From NCBI RefSeq assembly GCF_900215655.1, contig NZ_OBEN01000006.1, forward strand, positions 1 through 64,000: a stretch of 64,000 nt of DNA. The letters are read 5' to 3'. The position numbers and the translations under genes were made by a program. The notes under the pieces were generated by a model. It had not been told where the DNA came from and searched no databases. It saw only the letters and a program-made list of their open reading frames with translations. Shown in pieces: positions 27,042 through 35,567 of this stretch. How positions within the stretch are numbered: the stretch's first letter is position 1; the number at the start of each line of letters is the position of its first letter. This DNA is from Hydrogenobacter hydrogenophilus. Lineage in GTDB: Bacteria; Aquificota; Aquificia; Aquificales; Aquificaceae.

Positions 27042-27049
27042 GATATAAT
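27022..27049 (+). promoter_or_regulatory. Promoter of the tat operon (TTGTTT / TATAAT, 16-bp spacer)
   Basis: TTGTTT (27022-27027) and a perfect TATAAT (27044-27049) lie upstream of the AGGAGGT and first tatA start. Confidence 0.5.
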
Positions 27050-27072
27050 AAAAGAGATAGGAGGTAATGGTA

Positions 27073-27237
27073 ATGCATTTTCCTTTGCCTTGGCAACTTA
27101 TACTTATACTTTTGGTGGTCTTTGTAATATTTGGAGCAAGTAGGCTACCTGAACTCGGAAAAGGTCTTGGAGAAGGTATAAGAAACTTCAAAAAGGCTCT
27201 TTCTGGAGAGACGCAAGACCAAAAGGAAGGAGGTTAA
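27073..27237 (+). CDS. tatA: Twin-arginine translocase TatA/E-like protein, first copy
   Basis: A 54-residue gene. One N-terminal transmembrane helix ([15 protein letters not shown]) is followed by the hinge and amphipathic helix [20 protein letters not shown], the TatA signature. It ends with a short polar tail. The ATG at 27073 sits 7 nt after AGGAGGT; an in-frame ATG at 27067 is too close to it. Its stop is 1 bp from the second tatA. TatA oligomers form the pore for folded, often cofactor-containing, exported proteins. Confidence 0.88.
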   Translation: MHFPLPWQLILILLVVFVIFGASRLPELGKGLGEGIRNFKKALSGETQDQKEGG

Positions 27238-27238
27238 T

Positions 27239-27448
27239 ATGTTTCACACACCTACTCTGCCAGAACTTTTGGTGATCCTTGCCATCATCTTCCTCCTTTT
27301 TGGAGCGTCTCGCCTTCCAGAAGCTGGCAAAGCGCTTGGAGAAGGCATAAGAAACTTCAAAAAGGCACTTTCTGGAGAGACAGAGGAAGAAAAGAAAGTC
27401 AAAGAGGTAAAAGCTGAAGAAGTAGATAAAGAAGAGAAAAAAGCCTGA
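27239..27448 (+). CDS. tatA: Twin-arginine translocase TatA, second copy
   Basis: 69 residues. A single transmembrane helix ([16 protein letters not shown]) is followed by [20 protein letters not shown] and an acidic/lysine-rich tail. It is nearly identical to the first copy through the amphipathic helix and differs in the first 12 residues and the tail, indicating a tandem duplication. AAGGAGG lies in the end of the upstream gene. Confidence 0.93.
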   Translation: MFHTPTLPELLVILAIIFLLFGASRLPEAGKALGEGIRNFKKALSGETEEEKKVKEVKAEEVDKEEKKA

Positions 27449-27470
27449 GCTTTTGAATTAAACTATAACT

Positions 27471-27746
27471 ATGGAACTTCAAATAGCACTAATACTTCTT
27501 ATAGCCTTTATTTTTTTAGGACCAGAAAAGATGATGGAGCTTGCTATTAAGCTGGGAGACCTTCTCAGGAAGGTAAGGGAGACTTGGGATGAACTAAGAT
27601 ATCAGATGTATCTGGAAAGTATAAACAAAAAGGTACTTGAGGAACAGAACGAAGAAATTCAAGAGGTGAAAGAAGATGGAACCGCAGGAACTTCCCAAGA
27701 TGCCCCTGACGGAACATCTGAGGGAACTAAGAAGCAGACTGATTAA
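27471..27746 (+). CDS. TatB-like twin-arginine translocase component
   Basis: 91 residues. An N-terminal helix (LQIALILLIAFIFLGPEKM) leads into a longer charged amphipathic helix than in TatA, then a Thr/Gly/Asp-rich tail. The GPEK hinge and helix length favour TatB over TatA, but short TatA/B proteins are hard to separate. Its last 71 bp overlap the start of tatC in another frame. Confidence 0.75.
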   Translation: MELQIALILLIAFIFLGPEKMMELAIKLGDLLRKVRETWDELRYQMYLESINKKVLEEQNEEIQEVKEDGTAGTSQDAPDGTSEGTKKQTD

Positions 27747-28434
27747 GTCTATCATTGCCCTGCTGGTGGGTGTAGCGGTATCTTTTTACTTTGCGAGTTA
27801 TATTTTTGAAATTCTAAAAGAACCTGTCAAAAAGTCTTACCCAAAGGTAGAGCTCATCACATTATCACCTACAGAACCTTTGTTTATACTACTTAAGATA
27901 TCCTTTGTGTTTGGTTTCATATTGGCTTCTCCGATAGTACTTTATCAAATATGGAAGTTTGTAGAGCCTGCACTCTACCCTAATGAGAAAAGACTCATAA
28001 TTCCTATAACGCTCTTTTCTATAGTGCTCTTCCTTTTGGGTGGCAGTTTTGCTTATTTTGCCGTGCTTCCTATAGCTCTAAAGTTTCTCATAGGTATAGG
28101 CTTTTCCCAGCTTCAAGCTACCCCTTTTCTTTCAGTAGATATGTACGTTTCCTTTCTGCTGAAGATGATAATAGGCTTTGGCTTGGCTTTTGAGATGCCC
28201 ATAATACTTTATCTTCTACAGAGAGCTGGATTGGTCACAGAAGAGCAGTTAAAAAGCTTTAGAAAGTATTTTATAGTAATAGCTTTTACCATAGGTGCTT
28301 TGATAGCTCCGGATGTTACCACACAGGTACTTATGGCTATTCCTCTTCTTTTGCTCTACGAAATTTCCATATTACTGGGAAAATTAGCTAAGAGAAAGAA
28401 CAAAACTACAGCTATAGAGGTGGCAGGGGAATGA
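27676..28434 (+). CDS. tatC: Sec-independent protein translocase TatC
   Basis: 252 residues with six hydrophobic segments. Family motifs are MPLTEHLRELRSRLIKSI near the N-terminus, FILASPIVLYQIWKFVEPALY after the second helix, and FGLAFEMPIILYLL. TatC binds the twin-arginine signal. The start overlaps the TatB-like gene by 71 bp and the stop overlaps the next gene by 4 bp. Confidence 0.94.
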   Translation: MEPQELPKMPLTEHLRELRSRLIKSIIALLVGVAVSFYFASYIFEILKEPVKKSYPKVELITLSPTEPLFILLKISFVFGFILASPIVLYQIWKFVEPALYPNEKRLIIPITLFSIVLFLLGGSFAYFAVLPIALKFLIGIGFSQLQATPFLSVDMYVSFLLKMIIGFGLAFEMPIILYLLQRAGLVTEEQLKSFRKYFIVIAFTIGALIAPDVTTQVLMAIPLLLLYEISILLGKLAKRKNKTTAIEVAGE

Positions 28435-29366
28435 GAGTGTTAATAACAGGCAGTACGGGCTTTGTGGGAAGATACATAGTGGAAAACCTGCTAAATGAAG
28501 GTTATGAAATAGCATCTCCCGTTAGGAATGTGGATAAGTTAAAGAACCTTTATGGGGAAAGGGTCAAAGCTTACAAAGTAAATTTTGAGGACATACCATC
28601 TATAAAGTATGCCTTTGAAGACTTTAAACCAGACTATCTTATACACCTTATAGGTATCCTTTACCAAGAACCAAGCAAAGGCATCACCTTTTACAAAGTT
28701 CATTATCTTTACTCAAAAAACCTTTATCAAGTAGCTAAGGAGTATGGTGTAAAGAAAGTCCTTCACATGAGTACTTTAGGCACACATCCCGATGCGCCCT
28801 CTTCTTATCATAAGACTAAATACATGGCTGAGCAAGAACTTATAAATACTGGACTTGACTACACCATATTCAGACCTTCCATCATACTTGGACCCCAGCA
28901 GAGGCTCTTTTTTGATATGTGGAAGATAACACGCTACTTGCCTGTTATTGCGCTTCCCGGAGGAGGTTCTTACCTATTTCAGCCTGTAGATGTGAGAGAC
29001 TTAGCTTGCTGTTTTTCACAAGCTCTAAAAGACGAGCAAACTACTAGAAAGATTTACGAAGTGTGTGGTGATAAAAGGGTGAGCTTTAAAGAGCTGTTAG
29101 AGGATATATTTTCTTACTGGAATAGGAAAGTCGTGTTGGTGCCTGTCCCGAAAGCTTTGATGTACATAGGCGGACTCATAGCGGAAAAGGTACTTGAGCC
29201 TCCACCCTTTAGCTCAGACCAGGTATTAATGATGTGGAGGGACAATGTGTGCGGTCTTGACACAGATGTAGAGAGCCAAGCGGTGCAGAAGCTGTGCGGT
29301 AAAGAACCCATTCCCTACGAAGAGAGCCTCAGATGGAGCTTAGAAGGGTTTAAAAAGTTGTTATGA
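28431..29366 (+). CDS. NAD(P)-dependent SDR protein (NDUFA9/atypical SDR-like)
   Basis: 311 residues. The Rossmann motif is VLITGSTGFVGRYIVE at the N-terminus, with LIHLIGILYQEPSKG and the conserved YHKTKYMAEQEL around the catalytic-type Tyr-Lys. This pattern fits the atypical SDR group related to the complex I accessory subunit NDUFA9. Its substrate is unknown. It overlaps tatC by 4 bp, so it travels in the tat operon. Confidence 0.8.
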   Translation: MRVLITGSTGFVGRYIVENLLNEGYEIASPVRNVDKLKNLYGERVKAYKVNFEDIPSIKYAFEDFKPDYLIHLIGILYQEPSKGITFYKVHYLYSKNLYQVAKEYGVKKVLHMSTLGTHPDAPSSYHKTKYMAEQELINTGLDYTIFRPSIILGPQQRLFFDMWKITRYLPVIALPGGGSYLFQPVDVRDLACCFSQALKDEQTTRKIYEVCGDKRVSFKELLEDIFSYWNRKVVLVPVPKALMYIGGLIAEKVLEPPPFSSDQVLMMWRDNVCGLDTDVESQAVQKLCGKEPIPYEESLRWSLEGFKKLL

Positions 29367-29401
29367 GAGCGAAGCTTTACATTGCAGGAGGTCTCATATA
29401 A

Positions 29402-30349
29402 ATGTATGACCTTTCCATCACTCTTTTTGGGATAACCTTTAAAAACCCCGTTTGGACTGCGAGCGGGACCTTTGGCTACGGAATTGAAGCAATGGAGCTA
29501 TATGACATATCTAAGTTGGGTGCGGTGGTCACTAAGGGTATATCTTTAAAACCCAGAGAAGGTAATCCTCCGGAGAGGATCGCAGAGACACCTTGTGGAA
29601 TGTTAAACTCCATAGGACTTCAGAATCCTGGCGTGGAGGGGTTTTTGAAAAAGATATATCCAAAAATAAAGCATGTGGATACGCACTTTATAGCCAATGT
29701 TTTTGGAGAAACAGAGGAAGAGTATTTAGAGGTGTGTCTTGCCTTAGAATCTGCGGAAAAGATAGTGGCTTACGAGCTTAATGTTTCCTGTCCTAATGTG
29801 AAAAAGGGAGGATTGCTTTTTGGACACGATCTTGTGGTTCTTGGAAGGCTTGTGGAAAAAATAAAAGCAAAAGTGAAAAAACCTCTGATTGTAAAGCTAT
29901 CTCCAAATACAGGCAGTATAAAAGAATTTGCTAAGGTTTGTATAGATGCAGGTGCGGACGGCTTGGTTCTAATAAACACTCTGCTGGGAATGAAGATAGA
30001 TGTAAAGTCCCAGAAACCCGATCTTTCAACCTTTACAGGCGGGCTATCTGGTCCTGCCATACTGCCAATTGCGGTAAGAATGGTTTGGGAAGTTTTTTCT
30101 GAGTTTGGAAATACTGTCCCTATTGTAGGTGTAGGTGGCATCCACGATACTGATTCCGCACTACAACATATTTTGGCAGGTGCCAGTGCTGTACAAGTGG
30201 GAACTGCAAACTTTTCAGACCCTCTGTGCCCTCTGAGGATAATAGAAGGCATAAAAAGCTACATGGAAGAAAGGAAAGAAAGTTCCTTTAAAAACCTGAT
30301 AGGTAAGGCTCACAGAGTACCCCTTAGCATGGACAAATATCTCCTTTAA
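29402..30349 (+). CDS. pyrD: Dihydroorotate dehydrogenase, class 1
   Basis: 315 residues. It oxidises dihydroorotate to orotate in pyrimidine synthesis using [18 protein letters not shown] at the N-terminus, the catalytic-Cys motif [14 protein letters not shown] near residue 123 and [13 protein letters not shown] near residue 240 identify class 1 (probably 1B, which needs a PyrK partner not seen here). AGGAGGT precedes the ATG. Its last 26 bp overlap the tnpB frame on the other strand. Confidence 0.93.
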   Translation: MYDLSITLFGITFKNPVWTASGTFGYGIEAMELYDISKLGAVVTKGISLKPREGNPPERIAETPCGMLNSIGLQNPGVEGFLKKIYPKIKHVDTHFIANVFGETEEEYLEVCLALESAEKIVAYELNVSCPNVKKGGLLFGHDLVVLGRLVEKIKAKVKKPLIVKLSPNTGSIKEFAKVCIDAGADGLVLINTLLGMKIDVKSQKPDLSTFTGGLSGPAILPIAVRMVWEVFSEFGNTVPIVGVGGIHDTDSALQHILAGASAVQVGTANFSDPLCPLRIIEGIKSYMEERKESSFKNLIGKAHRVPLSMDKYLL

Positions 30350-31815
30350 GGTTATTTATCCACACCTCGGGTTTGGAACTATCACCCAGAACCTTTTTAA
30401 AGTATGGGTTCTGAGTGAGTAAGCTCCGTGCCTTACCCCTGAGGCACTTAAACCTCTCAGAAGACAGGTTTTGTAAGAACCTCTCCACCTGCCATCTGAG
30501 GGCTTGCTCCATACGGCGTAAATGCAAGCTCCCAAGGAAGCGTTCCCTGAGATTTCTGCTTGCATTCACATCCGCATGGAGTTTGATGCCACAGCACTTA
30601 CACTCAAATGTGTCTCTATCCTTTCTGTTTTCTCTATCTACATACCCACACTGACAGCATGCTTGAGAACTGTAAGCCTGATTTACCTCTACTACTCTTA
30701 TGCCATACTCTTCTTGTAGTTCCCTTAGCTTCTTTCTTATCTCTCCAAGTCCAAACCTGATTAAAACTCTCTTGACGCTCTTAGGAAAGTTATTGATAAC
30801 CTCATTGAGAAACCCATTTAGGTTTTCTATCACTATCACCTCTGGACTGTAAAGCTTTATTATCCTGTTTAATAGCCTCCTTATTTCACTTTTGACAAAA
30901 GCACTAAGTCTTTCCTGTAGTCTCCTGTATCGCTTACTCTCTTTTGGCTTTATTCCCTGCCTTTGTAAGTTCCTCTGCAATTTGTCTATCTTCTCTGCAT
31001 ACTCTTTTACCTTCTGATAAAAACTCCTTCCAAAAAGGTCTCCTCTGTCTGTGGCAAAAAGTGAGTTCATGCCAAAGTCCAGTGCTACTACTCCATGCCT
31101 TTGCATTTCTCTTTGATGCACCTCTTTCACAAGCCTTAATTTTAGCTCTCCATCTTCCTCAACTATCTGAACTACTGGTGTTAGAACACCTTCTCTTTGA
31201 TGAAAGTAGTCATGAAGATTAATAGGTATCCATACTGGTTTTCCTTTCTCAAGAGTGGATATCTTTACCCACAGGTCATATGATCTTGCTTTTGTTGGTC
31301 TTTCTATCAAAGCACATTTGCTATCCAAAATGAGAGTGTTTTTTCTAAAGCTTGGCTTTTTGTATTTGCTAAGTAGGTGTTTGAAAATCTTTCTTGCCAA
31401 CAATCTCTCATATTCAGTTATTTCAAGTTCCTGATCTTTCCACTTGGCGGTTTGGCTTTTCACACAAAATATCTCCTGCCTGCTTGCAAGGTAAAGCAAA
31501 ACTTTCTTTGTCTTCTCTTCAAGTGTGGAATTCAACACAATATCCACAAAACTGTTTAAAAGGTTAGACACAAAGCTTTCTAAGGTAGGCACTACTAAGT
31601 GATACTGGGATGGTGTATTTGTACCTCTCTGAAAGCTTGCTTTGTATGTGCTTTATGTTTGCTTTTCTGTTGAAAGAGCCAGTCCTGAAAAAGACCTGCC
31701 ATTGATAGTGTTCTATGGCTTGGGCGGTCTGTTTAGCGGGTTTGAAGAGAGCCTTTATCTTTTCAACCTTTCCTTTGTTTGCGTAGTGTTTGACTTCAAT
31801 GGCTCTGTAGGGCAA
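30324..31815 (-). pseudogene. tnpB: IS605-family TnpB (RNA-guided nuclease) gene, frameshifted
   Basis: Two minus-strand frames make one TnpB. The first, 31564-31815 (TTG start after GGAGG), gives ~83 N-terminal residues (KALFKPAKQTAQAIEHYQW). The second, 30324-31592, gives 422 residues with the RuvC triad: Asp in VVALDFGMNSLF (172), Glu in VIVIENLNG (256) and Asp in LHADVNAS (341). A four-Cys zinc finger (C312, C315, C331, C334) lies before the last Asp. Reading the second frame upstream gives TPSQYHLVVPTLESF, which continues the protein, so a one-base shift near 31600-31625 broke the gene. No tnpA lies beside it. Confidence 0.85.
30387..30413 (-). other. Hairpin near the right end of the tnpB element (possible omega/reRNA part)
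   Basis: CAGAACC and GGTTCTG form a 7-bp stem around a 13-nt loop inside the 3' end of tnpB, close to the junction with pyrD. In IS605 elements the guide RNA scaffold comes from this region. That it is transcribed is inference. Confidence 0.4.
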
Positions 31816-31895
31816 GGAGTTCCTCCTTTAGTTTTTTTTAGCATATTAAGAGTATATTTGTCAAGAAATTATAGGACTAATCATAAAGACTTAAA

Positions 31896-33194
31896 CTAAA
31901 CCCTCACTTCTTGTAAGAAAGGCTTTATCCACAGGTACTCATCTCTTTCTGGTCCTGTAGAGAGCATAACTACAGGCACACCCGTGTATGTCTCTATAAA
32001 GTTTATGTAATCTTTGGCTCTTTCTGGTAGGTCTTCCGGTCGTTTCGCTCCCTTTGTGTCTTTTAACCATCCTTTGAAGGTCTTATATACGGGTCTTACT
32101 TTTTCAAGAACGCTAAGGCTTGCAGGAAAGTGTTCCATATACCTGCCTTCGTACTCATATCCTACACAAACCTTTATTTCTTCAAAAGTATCAAGCACAT
32201 CAAGTTTTGTAAGTATCAGACCATCAAGGCTATTTATATCTACCGCATACTTTAAGGCTACAAGATCAAGCCACCCACACCTCCTTGGCCTTCCCGTAGT
32301 AGAACCATACTCTTTACCTCTGTTTCTAAGATTTTCTCCTTCTTCGTTAAAAAGCTCCGTAGGAAAAGGACCTTCTCCTACTCTAGTGGTGTATGCTTTT
32401 GATACCCCAAGGAAGAAGGTATCGGTAAAAAACTTAGGTGATAGTCCAGTACCGTTGGGAAGACCAAGAGCAGATGCGTTGGAGGATGTTACATAGGGGT
32501 AAGTGCCCATGTCCACATCTAACATGGTGCCTTGCGCACCTTCAAAGAGCATCCCTTTGTCTGCATTTTGCATAAGAAACCTAGATACATCAATTACACA
32601 ATCTTTTATAAACTCGTAATAGTTAAGGGTTTCCTCATAAACCTTGTCTATGTCAATGGAGTGGTTCTCACAGTATATTTTTTCACATATGTCCTTTACA
32701 AACTCCCAGTCCTCTCTTATAAGTTTGTAGAGCCTATTCTTGTCTTCAAGGTCGCACACCCTTATACCTTTTCTGCCGTATTTAAACATGTAAGAAGGAC
32801 CTATTCCCCTAAGGGTTGTCCCTATCTTACTTTTTCTTTCCAAAAGAGCGTCAAGAAGCTTGTGATAAGGCATAACAAGGTGCGCACGATCGCTTACCAG
32901 CAGTCTCTCTCTTACGCTGATCCCTCTGGCTTCTAAATGCTCTATCTCCCCTTTGAGAAGTTCTAAATCCAACACCATGCCCTGTGCGACTATGCCTGTT
33001 GTGTGGTGATGAAGCATCCCGGTGGGTAAAAGATGAAGTATAAATTTTTCTCCTCCTACGACTACCGTGTGTCCTGCGTTGCTACCACCTTGATACCTTA
33101 TAACTATCTGGTAGTTGCTTGAAAGGAGGTCCACCACTTTGCCCTTACCTTCATCTCCCCACTGGGCACCCAAAAGCAGAAGGTCCTTTTTCAT
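31896..33194 (-). CDS. purA: Adenylosuccinate synthetase
   Basis: 432 residues, the usual length. PurA joins aspartate to IMP using GTP. LLGAQWGDEGKGKVVDLL at the N-terminus is the GTP-binding and catalytic loop, GGSNAGHTVVV follows near residue 36, and GIGPSYMFKYGRKGIRV and RPRRCGWLDLVALKYA are family motifs. The ATG overlaps the hflX stop by 4 bp, placing it in a hfq-hflX-purA operon. Confidence 0.97.
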   Translation of the reverse strand: MKKDLLLLGAQWGDEGKGKVVDLLSSNYQIVIRYQGGSNAGHTVVVGGEKFILHLLPTGMLHHHTTGIVAQGMVLDLELLKGEIEHLEARGISVRERLLVSDRAHLVMPYHKLLDALLERKSKIGTTLRGIGPSYMFKYGRKGIRVCDLEDKNRLYKLIREDWEFVKDICEKIYCENHSIDIDKVYEETLNYYEFIKDCVIDVSRFLMQNADKGMLFEGAQGTMLDVDMGTYPYVTSSNASALGLPNGTGLSPKFFTDTFFLGVSKAYTTRVGEGPFPTELFNEEGENLRNRGKEYGSTTGRPRRCGWLDLVALKYAVDINSLDGLILTKLDVLDTFEEIKVCVGYEYEGRYMEHFPASLSVLEKVRPVYKTFKGWLKDTKGAKRPEDLPERAKDYINFIETYTGVPVVMLSTGPERDEYLWIKPFLQEVRV

Positions 33195-34306
33195 CTTCCT
33201 ACCTCTGTAAGTTCTTCTGCGGTTTGCCTTATAACATCTGTAAGCTTTCTCAAGCCCCAGCCCTTTTTGACAGAGATCACCACGCTCTTTTCACTTAGAA
33301 AGGCTGGTTCTGTAAGAAGCTCCGTGTCTTCTTCTTTCTCTACCACTTTGTCCGCTTTATTGAAAACATATATAGTTGGCTTTTCATCTACACCAAGTTC
33401 TGATAGTACCTTTTTGACCACCTTAACTTTTTCCAGCCACTTCCTGTCAGATATGTCCACCACATGAAGCAGTATGTCTGATTCTTGTAGCTCTTCCAAT
33501 GTGGCTTTAAAGGATTCTATAAGCTCATGAGGAAGGTCCCTTATAAAACCCACGGTGTCTGTTATGAGAAGTCTTATATCCTGTGAAAGGTTCATACCAG
33601 AAGTTTTTGTGTCCAATGTAGCAAAAGGCATATCTGCTACAAAAGTTTCTTTTCCGGTGAGTGCCTGCATAAGACTGGATTTACCTACATTGGTGTAGCC
33701 AACGAGTGCTACCTTTATTAGCTTTTTGTCTGCACTTAATCTTTCTCTGCTCTTTCTTTGCTCCTTTCTCTGTCTCTTTACCTCTTCCAGCTCTTCTTTT
33801 ATCTGCTGTATTCTCCTCTTTATCCACCTTTTGCGCACCTCTGCCTCTTGCTCACCTGGACCCCTTGTTCCCACACCACCTCCAAGCCTTGAAAGTTCTT
33901 TACCTTTACCGTAAAGTCTTGGAAGTTCAAGCTCCAACCTTGCTAACTCTACCTGAAGCTTAGCGGTCTTACTTCTCACCCTTCTTGAGAATATCTCAAG
34001 CACAAGGTCTGCCTTATCAAGAACTTTTACTTTCAGCGCACCTTCAAGGTGGTGTATTTGAGATGGGCTCAGAAAACCATTAAAAACTACTGTATCCGCA
34101 CTTATACCCTCCAGAATCTCCCGTATCTCCTCTACTTTCCCAGCTCCTATGTAAAAGCGCCCATCGGGAGAAGTTCTTTTTTGCACCACATACCCAAGCA
34201 CTTTTCCATCCACTGCTTTGACTAACTCTTTGAGCTCCTCCAAGGATTCCCTTAGGTCTTCCTTTTTCTGATTTGGAAAGGCAAGGCTTACAAGTAGTGC
34301 TCTCAT
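33191..34306 (-). CDS. hflX: Ribosome-associated GTPase HflX
   Basis: 371 residues. An N-terminal HflX domain with the glycine-rich LSRLGGGVGTRGPGEQEAE near residue 140 is followed by a coiled linker and a GTPase domain: G1 VGYTNVGKSSLM near residue 210, G3 ITDTVGFIRDLPHELIESF and G4 FNKADKV. It splits or rescues stalled ribosomes. It lies immediately after hfq, the classic hfq-hflX arrangement, with a 1-bp overlap. Confidence 0.94.
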   Translation of the reverse strand: MRALLVSLAFPNQKKEDLRESLEELKELVKAVDGKVLGYVVQKRTSPDGRFYIGAGKVEEIREILEGISADTVVFNGFLSPSQIHHLEGALKVKVLDKADLVLEIFSRRVRSKTAKLQVELARLELELPRLYGKGKELSRLGGGVGTRGPGEQEAEVRKRWIKRRIQQIKEELEEVKRQRKEQRKSRERLSADKKLIKVALVGYTNVGKSSLMQALTGKETFVADMPFATLDTKTSGMNLSQDIRLLITDTVGFIRDLPHELIESFKATLEELQESDILLHVVDISDRKWLEKVKVVKKVLSELGVDEKPTIYVFNKADKVVEKEEDTELLTEPAFLSEKSVVISVKKGWGLRKLTDVIRQTAEELTEVGR

Positions 34307-34518
34307 TAAGCTCCTTGAACTATGGTACTTATGGCATGCTTGTATATTAGGTTAGGTTGACCCTCTACTTCAAGTAGTATGGTGTACTTGTCATGGTCTA
34401 AGACTCTTCCCGTTATTCTGTTTCCTCTGGTTAGAAAGACGGTTATTGTGGCACCCTTTCTCTTAAATTCCTCTATCAGTTCATCCTGAATGCTATTGTT
34501 CTTTTCCGTTGGGTACAT
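34306..34518 (-). CDS. hfq: RNA chaperone Hfq
   Basis: 70 residues, near the minimal Hfq core. Sm1-type sequence ITVFLTRGNRITGRVLDHDK and the Sm2 motif YKHAIST (canonical YKHAIST/V) are intact, as is the N-terminal IQDELIEEFKRKG. It pairs small RNAs with mRNAs. The C-terminal disordered tail of enterobacterial Hfq is missing. GGAGGT lies just before the ATG. Confidence 0.96.
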   Translation of the reverse strand: MYPTEKNNSIQDELIEEFKRKGATITVFLTRGNRITGRVLDHDKYTILLEVEGQPNLIYKHAISTIVQGA

Positions 34519-34536
34519 ACCTTACCTCCACTATTA

Positions 34537-34564
34537 ATTATAGAATAATTTTCTTTGAGTGCAA
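34537..34564 (-). promoter_or_regulatory. Promoter of hfq operon (TTGCAC / TATAAT, 16-bp spacer)
   Basis: Minus strand TTGCAC (34559-34564) and TATAAT (34537-34542). This is a leadered promoter with a GGAGGT before hfq, unlike the divergent hemB. Confidence 0.6.
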
Positions 34565-34569
34565 CGGGT

Positions 34570-34575
34570 TATATT
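34570..34575 (+). promoter_or_regulatory. -10 box TATATT of hemB (predicted leaderless)
   Basis: TATATT ends 8 nt before the hemB ATG, with no Shine-Dalgarno sequence in between. Confidence 0.45.
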
Positions 34576-34583
34576 AAATATTT

Positions 34584-35567
34584 ATGGAGTTTCCACTACT
34601 CAGAGCCAGAAGGCTTAGGAATAAGGAAGGGATAAGGCGTTTAGTAAGAGAGACTAAGTTAGACCTTAGCGACCTTATATGCCCTGTGTTTGTGCATTAC
34701 AGAGAAGGTATAAAGGAAGAGATACCATCCATGCCGGGTGTTTTCAGGTATAGCCTTGACAAGTTAATAGATGAGGTAAAAGAGATAAGAGATCTCGGCA
34801 TTCCTGCCATTATACTCTTTGGTATTCCGGAACACAAAGATCATGTAGGCTCAGACACTTGGAACGACGAAGGTATTATCCAAAAAGCCTTGAGGCTTAT
34901 AAAGAAAGAAGTTCCCGACATTTATGTAATTACAGATGTTTGCTTTTGTGAGTATACTACGCACGGACACTGCGGTGTGGTGATAAATGGTGATGTGGAC
35001 AACGACCTTACCCTTGAAAATCTCAAAAAACAGGTGGTTTCTCATGCTATGAACGGTGCGGATATGGTTGCTCCTTCGGGTATGATGGATGGCATGGTAA
35101 AGGCTATAAGGACTGCCTTGGACGAAGCGGGTTTCCACCATATACCCATAATGGCTTATTCTGCTAAGTTCGCTTCTGCTTTTTATGGACCTTTTAGAGA
35201 TGCTGCTGAATCAGCACCTGCCTTTGGTGATAGGAGAACTTACCAGATGGATCCAGCAAATGCGAGGGAAGCTTTAAAAGAAGTGCTCTTAGATGTGGAA
35301 GAAGGTGCAGACATAATAATGGTAAAACCTGCTCTTTCTTACCTTGATGTAATTTACCGTGTGAAAGAAATTACCCTTCTGCCTGTGTGTGCATACAATG
35401 TTAGCGGTGAGTACTCTATGATAAAAGCGGCAGGAAGGCTCGGATGGATAGATGAAAAGAGAGTCATCTGGGAAGTGCTCACTTCTATAAAGCGTGCGGG
35501 TGCTGATATGATAATAACTTACTTTGCAAAGGAAGTAGCCAAAATTATAAACAGAGGTGAGATATGA
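34584..35567 (+). CDS. hemB: Delta-aminolevulinic acid dehydratase (porphobilinogen synthase)
   Basis: 327 residues. Two ALA molecules are condensed to porphobilinogen in heme synthesis. [15 protein letters not shown] near residue 120 carries the three cysteines of the zinc-type active site. The Schiff-base lysines lie in [18 protein letters not shown] near residue 195 and [12 protein letters not shown] near residue 245. The next gene, miaB, overlaps its stop by 4 bp. Confidence 0.96.
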   Translation: MEFPLLRARRLRNKEGIRRLVRETKLDLSDLICPVFVHYREGIKEEIPSMPGVFRYSLDKLIDEVKEIRDLGIPAIILFGIPEHKDHVGSDTWNDEGIIQKALRLIKKEVPDIYVITDVCFCEYTTHGHCGVVINGDVDNDLTLENLKKQVVSHAMNGADMVAPSGMMDGMVKAIRTALDEAGFHHIPIMAYSAKFASAFYGPFRDAAESAPAFGDRRTYQMDPANAREALKEVLLDVEEGADIIMVKPALSYLDVIYRVKEITLLPVCAYNVSGEYSMIKAAGRLGWIDEKRVIWEVLTSIKRAGADMIITYFAKEVAKIINRGEI

